From Bacteroidales bacterium UBA2198 (GTDB lineage: Bacteria; Bacteroidota; Bacteroidia; Bacteroidales; VadinHA17): 9,469 nucleotides of DNA. The translations under genes and the position numbers were made by a program. The notes beneath the pieces are model-generated. The model was not told where the DNA came from. It saw nothing but the letters and a program-made list of their open reading frames with translations, and searched no databases. The stretch covers positions 1,649 to 11,117 of the forward strand of contig DCVC01000157.1 of the NCBI GenBank assembly GCA_002328625.1, read 5' to 3'. Below, in pieces: positions 1 through 6,350 of the stretch (position 1 is its first letter; every line of letters begins with the position of its first letter).

Positions 1-741
1 AGCTTTAAGCTTGTCAAGAGATGCAATGAACGTTTCTGCCTCTTTCAGATTCTCGTCTCCAAGCCTGAAATCAGGATAGACAGTTGCGCATTCAACTTTC
101 CAGTCGGGAATGAGTTCCCCGGCTTTTTGAGCACCTATTTTCTGAACAAGCCTGTAATTGAAAATATCAGCCGACAGGTTACCGGAAGCCAGATCCCAGC
201 CCATATATCCAATTATATTAGCAATATCTTCAAGGCTCCAGTTATCCGGTTTGTACGAAAGTATCCTGAACTCCGGCGGCAATTTCCTGCCCGCATCAGA
301 AATATATGCATTCACTCCGTCGGCGTAGGCCTGCATACATTCAATTATATTCTTCTGTGCATTGCTCAGGATCATTTTTGATTTGGCAGTCATATCAAGA
401 CTTCTTAAAAACAGGTCGGTCTGGATATATTCATCTCCAAATATTTCCGATAAACGCCCTGTGGTGGCCCGGCGTATCAGATCCATCTGCCATAATCTCT
501 CCTGCGACATAATATAGCCGGTGGCAAAATATAGATCATATTCATTTTCAGCATATATATGAGGCATCCCTCTTTCGTCCCTGTAAACCGTTACCTCATT
601 TTTAAGTCCCGGGATAATCTGTTCACCATTGTATTTTGGAAGCGCTCCTTTTTTAATGCCTGTTATTAAAAAGAGCCCTGCAATTACTATCAGAACTACC
701 AGTCCGAACAGTGTCAGTAAAATGTTTCTTATTGTTTTCAT
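1..741 (-). CDS. Penicillin acylase family (peptidase S45) protein, N-terminal part only
   Basis: This is the first 247 codons of a gene that starts at the ATG complementary to 739-741 and runs off the left edge without a stop. Residues about 7-27 form a hydrophobic segment (signal anchor or signal peptide), so the enzyme is probably exported to the periplasm. The next part matches the S45 alpha-chain start: VYRDERGMPHIYAEN (52-66), then ATGYIMSQERLWQMDLIRR (73-91) and TGRLSEIFG (94-102). S45 enzymes are Ntn-hydrolases that self-cleave and hydrolyse amide bonds (beta-lactam side chains, acyl-homoserine lactones, other acyl amides). The family is usually near 750-800 residues. The catalytic beta-chain N-terminal Ser would lie beyond the window, so activity and substrate cannot be judged. 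The gene begins 43 nt downstream of the radical SAM gene on the same strand and may be cotranscribed with it. Family assignment is confident; substrate is unknown. Confidence 0.9.
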   Translation of the reverse strand, partial: MKTIRNILLTLFGLVVLIVIAGLFLITGIKKGALPKYNGEQIIPGLKNEVTVYRDERGMPHIYAENEYDLYFATGYIMSQERLWQMDLIRRATTGRLSEIFGDEYIQTDLFLRSLDMTAKSKMILSNAQKNIIECMQAYADGVNAYISDAGRKLPPEFRILSYKPDNWSLEDIANIIGYMGWDLASGNLSADIFNYRLVQKIGAQKAGELIPDWKVECATVYPDFRLGDENLKEAETFIASLDKLKA

Positions 742-784
742 ATGGCTGGGATAAAAATTTGTCTAATTTAATAATTTTTCAGAC

Positions 785-1762
785 TCAGTATTTTATTCTT
801 ATGCTCATCCCCGATGTACAGTTCCTGCAAATGTCAATAGTATTTCTGGCATGCAATACATTTTTCCTGAAAACACCATATTTTGTGCTATTCCAGACAT
901 CCCTGAATGAATCCCTGTTCAGATCTCCCATCACATGATCAGCATCCTTATCAAAACAGCAGGGCAGAACTTTTCCGTCCCACGTTATAACAGGATTGAA
1001 CCACAGCCGTGCACATCTGTCAGGCATGGAGTTCCTTATAATATATTCCCCGTTTGTTTTTTCATACCTTCTGAACCTTCTGCTCAAAGGCAGCCAGAAT
1101 TCTATGTGAGATTTGTCAGAGATCTGCATCGATTTAAAATTCAACACTAATTTATGTTTACCCGCAAAACGTTTAATATCCCTTATTTGATGCTCGTTAT
1201 ACCTGTGTACCAGAAATTGTAATTCGGGCTTTAAGTGCGATTCATATCTTTCCTTTGCATTAATCACATTGCTTATTCCTTTTATGACAGTATCAACATT
1301 CCCTTCTTTTCTGTACTTTGAATATGTGTCCTGATCCAGTCCGTCAAGTGAAATCACGAGTTTTGACAGGTTTGATCGTACCAGCTTTTCTGAATTCTCC
1401 TCCGATAAAAAATGTCCGTTTGTTGAGAGTGTTACAGGGATATCCGGATTATTGGCAAGGAATGAGAAAAACCGGGGATGCAGCATGGATTCCCCCTGGA
1501 AATAAAGGTTCAGGTTGAAAAGATAGGGCTTCAGCTCGGATATGATCCGGCTGAAAAGCTCCTTATCCATATAGCCCCTTCTCCTTTTCATCAAACCTGA
1601 CCCCGAAGGGCATTCAGGACATTGAAGATTGCAGTTATTTGTAAGTTCGATTGATAAGGCGACAGGCATCGCGGACACAAAAACTTTACCCGTCATTATA
1701 CTTTTTATATACTTCAGGCCGGCTGAAAGAGCATTTACAGGTTTGATAAATCTGCCTGTCAT
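785..1762 (-). CDS. Radical SAM/SPASM domain protein
   Basis: This 325-residue protein has the radical SAM [4Fe-4S] motif CNLQCPEC (Cys44, Cys48, Cys51), preceded by the strand SIELTNN. Other core features are FQGES (88-92, the SAM-binding GGE-like motif), TLSTNGHFLS (111-120) and LVISLDGLDQDTY (135-147). The C-terminal SPASM region has Cys250 (RCARLW), Cys268-Cys269 (LPCC) and Cys312/Cys315 (ICRNC), which would bind an auxiliary Fe-S cluster. SPASM enzymes commonly modify peptides or proteins, but some Bacteroidota members act on other substrates. No precursor peptide gene is visible on either side, so the substrate is not assigned. The protein is cytosolic, with no signal peptide. It lies upstream of the S45 acylase gene on the same strand and diverges from the sigma-factor operon. 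Met1 at 1762 is the likely start; Met23 and Met32 are possible in-frame alternatives, still ahead of the cluster motif. Confidence 0.9.
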   Translation of the reverse strand: MTGRFIKPVNALSAGLKYIKSIMTGKVFVSAMPVALSIELTNNCNLQCPECPSGSGLMKRRRGYMDKELFSRIISELKPYLFNLNLYFQGESMLHPRFFSFLANNPDIPVTLSTNGHFLSEENSEKLVRSNLSKLVISLDGLDQDTYSKYRKEGNVDTVIKGISNVINAKERYESHLKPELQFLVHRYNEHQIRDIKRFAGKHKLVLNFKSMQISDKSHIEFWLPLSRRFRRYEKTNGEYIIRNSMPDRCARLWFNPVITWDGKVLPCCFDKDADHVMGDLNRDSFRDVWNSTKYGVFRKNVLHARNTIDICRNCTSGMSIRIKY

Positions 1763-1913
1763 AAGTTAATCCGGATGAATAAGAACGTAAAGTAAAAAAA
1801 TATTTTCAGGAAAAAATAGGGTAAAATATAATGTCGGAGGTCATACAGATGAAAATAAATGAAACAGCTGTTGGAAAAGAAGAAAAAATTTGTTAACTTA
1901 ATACATTTATGCC
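1763..1913. promoter_or_regulatory. Divergent intergenic region between the radical SAM gene and the sigma-factor operon
   Basis: This AT-rich 151-bp spacer must hold promoters for both directions, but none matches well enough to be certain. On the minus strand, 1823-1830 reads TATATTTT, one base from the Bacteroidota -7 consensus TAnnTTTG, without a clear -33 element. On the plus strand, GGAAAAAA begins at 1809 and TGTCGG at 1832, which resembles the general spacing of an ECF-type promoter. A GGAGG at 1836-1840 precedes a 15-codon ORF at 1849-1896 that ends 17 nt before the start of the first operon gene. The presence of regulatory signals is safe to assume from the gene arrangement; the individual elements are guesses. 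Confidence 0.4.
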
Positions 1914-3218
1914 ATGAAAACTTTTAGAATCTATTCACTTATCTCAGTGCTTGTCCTGTCGGCTTTTTCAACTCAGCTTGCACTTGCCGGTACAGAGACT
2001 GACAAAAAGAAAAACGATCAGCAGGGTATAATCACGATCAGAGGGAAGGTTGTTGATGCAGATAATGGTTTACCACTGATTTTTGCTTCTGTTACTGTTA
2101 AAGAGTCCAATATTGCAACAGTAACAAATATCGACGGGGAATTCCTTATTAAAATCCCGGATGGTGAAGACTACAGAAATCTTGAGATCACCTTTTTAGG
2201 ATACAGGAATAAGGTGGTACCCTTAACTGATATGAGGGGTGACGGTAACAAAAATGTCATTACTATGAATCTGGCTCCCATCCCTATTAAGGAGATTGTT
2301 GTAAGACCACTTAACCCAGAGGAGATTGTGAGGAAGGCTATCGGACAGTTCGGAAAGAACTACGTTGATGTACCTAACCTTATGACAGCATTCTACAGGG
2401 AAACTATCCGTAAGAACAGGACATATGTTTCTATAGGTGAAGCTGTAGTCGAGATCTTCAAGGCTCCATACAACAATGATCTGCGCTACGATGGCGCCAG
2501 GATTTACAAGGGAAGAAAGGGTTCGGATGTCCAGAGAATGGATACAGTTTTATTCAAACTTCAGGGAGGACCAATAAGTGTTTTGCAGCTCGATATAGTT
2601 AAAAACACTGAAAACATCCTGACATTTGATGCAATGAAATATTATGATTACTATGTTAAAAGTGTGATTGAAATCGACAACAAACCTCATTATATCATCG
2701 AATTTCAGCAGAAACCGTCAGTTGATATGCCGCTCTTTATGGGCAGCCTTTACATAGATGTTGATACATATGCCTTAACCGAGGCTGAGTTTGGCTTCAA
2801 TCTTTCAGACAAGGAAGCTGTTTCCTCCATATTCATCAGGAAAAAACCGCTTGGCATGGAAGTTACTCCTGAAGTTGCCACATACCGTGCCAGATATCGT
2901 GAACAGGATGGAAGATTATCATTCACTTACTCAAGAGCCGAAGTGAAATTCAAGGTCAACTGGAAGAAAAAACTCTTCAACACATTTTATACAACCATGT
3001 CGGAAATAGCTATCACCGACCGTACCGACCAGGAAGTTATTAAATTTGCAGGTAGAGAAAGGATAAAATATACCGATGTGTTTTCTGAAAAAGTAGGAGC
3101 ATTTGCTGATCCTGATTACTGGGGTGATTATAATGTCATTGAACCTGATCAGAGTATTGAATCAGCAATACGACGTCTGAGCAGGAGATTGAAATTCAGC
3201 GACAGGGAGCCGGAATAG
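1914..3218 (+). CDS. Exported CarboxypepD_reg-like domain protein (paralogue 'A', no STN domain)
   Basis: This 434-residue protein begins with a Sec signal peptide (hydrophobic residues 6-24, likely cleavage after ALA at 23-25). A CarboxypepD_reg-like beta-sandwich follows (about 41-130), with GKVVDADNGLPLIFASVTVK, then NIDGEF (72-77) and FLGYRNK (94-100). Residues 134-434 form a further conserved region without a name I can give: MTAFYRETI (157-165), EAVVEIFKAPY (176-186), RIYKGRK (196-202), PLFMGSLYID (273-282), KKLFNT (352-357) and DYWGDYNVIEP (401-411). The same landmarks recur in order in the protein at 4791-6350, so the two are paralogues. No outer-membrane barrel, transmembrane helix or metallopeptidase motif is evident; the carboxypeptidase-like name refers only to the fold. 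It is the first gene of a four-gene operon, 19 nt ahead of the sigma factor gene. It probably acts in the periplasm or at the outer membrane; its role is unknown. Confidence 0.85.
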   Translation: MKTFRIYSLISVLVLSAFSTQLALAGTETDKKKNDQQGIITIRGKVVDADNGLPLIFASVTVKESNIATVTNIDGEFLIKIPDGEDYRNLEITFLGYRNKVVPLTDMRGDGNKNVITMNLAPIPIKEIVVRPLNPEEIVRKAIGQFGKNYVDVPNLMTAFYRETIRKNRTYVSIGEAVVEIFKAPYNNDLRYDGARIYKGRKGSDVQRMDTVLFKLQGGPISVLQLDIVKNTENILTFDAMKYYDYYVKSVIEIDNKPHYIIEFQQKPSVDMPLFMGSLYIDVDTYALTEAEFGFNLSDKEAVSSIFIRKKPLGMEVTPEVATYRARYREQDGRLSFTYSRAEVKFKVNWKKKLFNTFYTTMSEIAITDRTDQEVIKFAGRERIKYTDVFSEKVGAFADPDYWGDYNVIEPDQSIESAIRRLSRRLKFSDREPE

Positions 3219-3237
3219 TAAAACATTTAGATTATAT

Positions 3238-3774
3238 ATGACCGGGGACGCAGAAATAGTAAGGAGGATCAGACATGGTGATGTTAAACAGTTTGAATCA
3301 CTTTTCCGGTCCTCCTATGTATCCCTGGTAAGATATGCAAAAAAACTGATCAGAGATCATGATACAGCGGAGGAGATAGTACAGGATCTGTTTTTCAGAC
3401 TCTGGCAGAACAAAGAAAAACTATACATCGAAAGTTCTTTAAATGGTTACCTCTTCAGAGCCGTTCACAACAGCTGCATGCATCATATAGAGCACCTGAA
3501 GGTTATTGATAGCTATGCTCATAGAATGGCTGAACGGTCCCCTGAAAGCCCTGAAAGTCCCGGTGATATACTTCATCACAAAGAACTTCAGGCAAAAGTG
3601 GCCAGAATACTTGAAAAACTTCCCGAACGCTGTGGCAGGATATTTTGCATGAGCAGATTCGAGGGATTGAAATACTCCGAAATAGCGGAGAGATTGTCAG
3701 TGTCAGTCAAGACTGTAGAGGCCAATATGGGAAGGGCACTTAAAGAATTCAGAAAAGCGCTGGCAGAACAATGA
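3238..3774 (+). CDS. ECF RNA polymerase sigma-70 factor, Bacteroides expansion type
   Basis: This 178-residue protein has only sigma regions 2 and 4, as expected for an ECF factor. Region 2 spans about 18-88: FESLFRSSYVSLVRYAKKLI, then DTAEEIVQDLFFRLW (42-56) and SLNGYLFRAVHNSCMHHI (67-84). Region 4 spans about 117-172 and includes LEKLPERCGRIFCMSRFEGL, then YSEIAERLSVSVKTVEANM (146-164), the helix-turn-helix that reads the -35 element. The linker holds a small SPESPESPG repeat. It would redirect RNA polymerase to a small regulon once released by the FecR-type protein encoded next. The stop codon overlaps the next start (ATGA, 3771-3774), which implies translational coupling of sigma and anti-sigma factor. 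The start at 3238 gives the usual N-terminus for the family. Regulon and signal are not visible, but autoregulation of the operon is common for such pairs. Confidence 0.95.
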   Translation: MTGDAEIVRRIRHGDVKQFESLFRSSYVSLVRYAKKLIRDHDTAEEIVQDLFFRLWQNKEKLYIESSLNGYLFRAVHNSCMHHIEHLKVIDSYAHRMAERSPESPESPGDILHHKELQAKVARILEKLPERCGRIFCMSRFEGLKYSEIAERLSVSVKTVEANMGRALKEFRKALAEQ

Positions 3775-4775
3775 AAGTGATGAAAAATATAAATGAATAT
3801 AATGATAAGGAGTGGGAAGAGCTTGCTTCTCTCCTTGAAGGGGAACAGAATGAGAAATCAGATCTGCTCAGTCGATTCATGGCTGAGGACAGCCATAATA
3901 CGATTAATTACTGGAAAGAGTTGAGAGAAATGGATAACGAAAAGGAAATAAATGTTGACAAAGCCTGGGATAAACTCTATTCAAGGCTCAATTATAACGG
4001 GTTAATTACAAAATCAGTTCCGGTTCAGAGGAATATTCTGAGAAGTACCTTCGTAAGAATAGCTGCAGCCGCACTTGTTTTATTAAGCGTGGGATCTGTT
4101 TTAATGTATCTGGGCAGCAAAGGAACCTTAAGCAGGAAAGTAGTTGTCACAACTGCCGACAACCAGAAAAACCTGCAGGTCACCCTTCCCGATGGCAGTA
4201 ATATCTTTCTGAACCGCAATACTCGGTTAAGCTATCGTGAGAATTTTGGCAGGCATAACAGGAACGTATCCCTTTCAGGAGAAGCTTTTTTTGAAATCGA
4301 ACAGGATATATCGAACCCTTTTACCGTAGATGCAGGAAAAGCCAGGGTGAAAGTTGTCGGCACTTCATTTAATGTAATCACTAACAATGCCGACTATGCA
4401 GTTGAAGTGTTCGTCAAAGCAGGAAAAGTTGTTCTCACAAATAATTCCGGATCAAACAACATCGAACTTGATCCGGGATTTATTGGTACAATGGATTCGC
4501 AAATCTCGGGTAAATCGATGAACATTGATCCGAATTACCTGGCATGGAATACGGGTTTATTAGTGTACGACGGACAAAAGCTGGATGTTGTTTTCAGGGA
4601 CCTTAAAAGAGTATATAATATGGAAATTGTTGCCGACAATCCTGAAATTCTCGAAAAACCCTGGACTTCACCTATCGATAATATGCCTCAGGAAACAATA
4701 ATACGATTAATTTGTGCTAGCTTTAACCTCAGTTATACGAAAGATGGCAATGTTTACCATCTTGCAGTGAAATAA
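3771..4775 (+). CDS. FecR-family anti-sigma factor with C-terminal DUF4974-like domain
   Basis: This 334-residue inner-membrane protein is the likely partner of the overlapping sigma factor. Residues 1-90 are the cytoplasmic sigma-binding part. Residues about 93-115 form one transmembrane helix (VRIAAAALVLLSVGSVLMYL). The periplasmic FecR domain follows at about 123-222, with VTLPDGSNIFLNRNTRLSY, then GEAFFEIEQD (170-179), NPFTVDAG (182-189) and VKVVGTSFNVI (193-203). The C-terminal part, about 263-332, matches the DUF4974 (FecR C-terminal) pattern: LLVYDGQKLDVVFRDLKRVY, MPQETIIRLICASFNLSY. That domain has an STN-like pattern. In known systems the periplasmic part senses the STN domain of an outer-membrane transducer. 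Here the only STN protein nearby is encoded 15 nt downstream. Its length is normal for the family, and no residue appears to be missing. Confidence 0.93.
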   Translation: MKVMKNINEYNDKEWEELASLLEGEQNEKSDLLSRFMAEDSHNTINYWKELREMDNEKEINVDKAWDKLYSRLNYNGLITKSVPVQRNILRSTFVRIAAAALVLLSVGSVLMYLGSKGTLSRKVVVTTADNQKNLQVTLPDGSNIFLNRNTRLSYRENFGRHNRNVSLSGEAFFEIEQDISNPFTVDAGKARVKVVGTSFNVITNNADYAVEVFVKAGKVVLTNNSGSNNIELDPGFIGTMDSQISGKSMNIDPNYLAWNTGLLVYDGQKLDVVFRDLKRVYNMEIVADNPEILEKPWTSPIDNMPQETIIRLICASFNLSYTKDGNVYHLAVK

Positions 4776-4790
4776 CCAACAGGTTGAAAA

Positions 4791-6350
4791 ATGTCATTTT
4801 TCAATGGCTATATATTTAAAAATATCAGGGCCGTTGTATTGTTACTCCTGACAACATTTCCCAATTTGTTGAACGGACAGAAAGGTATTCTTGATTCAAC
4901 ATTCACATTCAGGGCAGGAACAATTAAGACAGGTAGTGCTCTTAGTATTATCACCCGTGAAACCGGCTATTATTTTACTTACGACAGCCGCCTTATCAAT
5001 CCTGAAAAAAGAACCGAGATGATCTTCAGGAACATGAGGCTGGAAACAATTCTTGACAGCATCCTCAAAAGCGATTCACTCGTCTATTCGGTTATTGACA
5101 AATATATAATCATTTCCCGTCAGCAAAAACCGGAATCACCTCCGTCAGACACATTGTCACTCAGGGAGGGGAGCCACATAGCAGGTCTTGTTGTCGATGC
5201 TGAATCGCGCGATCCCCTGCCTTTTGCAACCATAGGTCTGAAGAACAGAGGAAGGGGAACAGTATCAAACAGTAACGGAGAATTCAGACTGAATGTAACA
5301 CCTGATTACATTGACGACACCCTTTATGTTTCATACCTGGGATTTTTCAGCAGGGAAATTCCTGTCAGGCAATCACTTGGTAACAACTTCACCATTGCAA
5401 TGAGGAGAGAATTCATTTCCATTCCCGAGATAATAATCAGGAATCAGATACCGCAGGAAGTCATTTATAAAACATTGGCTTCAATATCAAATAATTACGC
5501 CAATACTCCGGCTTACCTGACAGGATTTTACAGGGAAGGAATTTTAAGAAAAAACGACCTGCAGACATATTCCGAGGCGATCCTGCAGATATTCAAGAGT
5601 CCCTATTCAGGTTCCCTGCAAAACGATCAGATAAAAATCTATAAAAGCAGAAAGATTGAGAACACAACCAGGTCCGATACGCTTGCTGTAAGGCTTAAAG
5701 CAGGTTTAAGTACAAGCCTCCAACTGGACGGGGTAAGGAATCTCTTTGATTTCATCAACAGGCCAAGCATGCCTGATTACAGTTACCGCATTACTGATAT
5801 AGTTACTTTCAATGAGGAATCTGCTTATGTGATTGAGTTTTTTCAGAAAGAGGAAGTTGATGAACCTTTGTTCAAAGGAACACTATTTGTTAATACTGCC
5901 GATTATGCCATTCTCAGAGCTGAATTTGAAATAAATCCCTCCTACATGGGTAAGATTAAAGAGTCATTTATCTCCAGCGCCTCCCGTGATTTTAATACAT
6001 GGCCCGTTTCAGTAAAATATTCTGTAAGTTACAGAAAAGTGAATAACAGGTATTTCCTAAGTCATGTGAGAGGTGACCTGGTTTTTAACTCCAGGCAAAA
6101 GAGAAAGTTATTCAACACTCAGTTTAATGTGTTTTTCGAACTAGCGATCACTGGAATTAATCTCAAAAATGTAACCCGGTTCGAACGTGAAGAACTGGCT
6201 CCGATACATTCTGTCTTTTCAAAAACCATTACAAATTATGACCATGTTTTCTGGCAGGACCAGGATTTCCTCAAACCCGAAGATAATCTTCTGCAGGCAC
6301 TGCAAAACATGAAGGTCAGGATGCAGGAGTTTTCGGAAGAGAGCTTTTAG
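4791..6350 (+). CDS. Exported STN + CarboxypepD_reg-like protein (paralogue 'B'), putative non-barrel partner of the anti-sigma factor
   Basis: This 519-residue protein has a signal peptide (hydrophobic 12-26, cleavage near residue 28-30). Directly after it comes an STN domain, about 36-110: TFRAGTIKTGSALSIITRET, then YYFTYDSRLIN (60-70), MRLETILDSILKSDSLVYSV and KYIIISRQ. A proline-rich linker (113-120) leads to a CarboxypepD_reg-like domain, about 128-213 (AGLVVDAESRDPLPFATIGL, SNGEF, SYLGFF). Residues 218-510 repeat the unnamed module of the protein at 1914-3218: LTGFYREGI (243-251), EAILQIFKSPY (262-272), KIYKSRK (282-288), PLFKGTLFVN (359-368), KLFNTQFN (439-446), FWQDQDFLKP (487-496). 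STN domains normally sit at the N-terminus of TonB-dependent receptors or secretins. This protein is too short for a receptor and has no plug or TonB-box that I can see. It closes the sigma/anti-sigma operon, so a signalling role with the FecR protein is inferred. Confidence 0.85.
   Translation: MSFFNGYIFKNIRAVVLLLLTTFPNLLNGQKGILDSTFTFRAGTIKTGSALSIITRETGYYFTYDSRLINPEKRTEMIFRNMRLETILDSILKSDSLVYSVIDKYIIISRQQKPESPPSDTLSLREGSHIAGLVVDAESRDPLPFATIGLKNRGRGTVSNSNGEFRLNVTPDYIDDTLYVSYLGFFSREIPVRQSLGNNFTIAMRREFISIPEIIIRNQIPQEVIYKTLASISNNYANTPAYLTGFYREGILRKNDLQTYSEAILQIFKSPYSGSLQNDQIKIYKSRKIENTTRSDTLAVRLKAGLSTSLQLDGVRNLFDFINRPSMPDYSYRITDIVTFNEESAYVIEFFQKEEVDEPLFKGTLFVNTADYAILRAEFEINPSYMGKIKESFISSASRDFNTWPVSVKYSVSYRKVNNRYFLSHVRGDLVFNSRQKRKLFNTQFNVFFELAITGINLKNVTRFEREELAPIHSVFSKTITNYDHVFWQDQDFLKPEDNLLQALQNMKVRMQEFSEESF

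Noticed and set aside
127..512. Plus-strand ORFs of 84 and 68 codons
   Set aside because: They lie antisense to the S45 acylase N-terminal region, whose minus-strand frame is open from 741 to the edge and has clear family motifs.
753..779. AT-only inverted repeat (AAAAATT ... AATTTTT, 13-nt loop) between the radical SAM and S45 genes
   Set aside because: It is too weak and lacks a GC stem to be called a terminator; base composition alone explains it.
711..1518. Plus-strand ORFs at 711-938, 935-1150 and 1318-1518
   Set aside because: They are antisense or nearly so to the radical SAM gene and show no domain features.
1827..1832. TATAAT hexamer upstream of the operon
   Set aside because: It looks like an E. 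coli -10 box, but Bacteroidota primary sigma factors use TAnnTTTG, and there is no matching upstream element.
3541..3560. Short 9-bp tandem repeat in the sigma factor gene
   Set aside because: It encodes the SPESPES linker between sigma regions 2 and 4; two copies in a flexible linker are unremarkable.
4025..4219. Minus-strand ORF of 64 codons
   Set aside because: It is antisense to the FecR transmembrane region and has no independent support.
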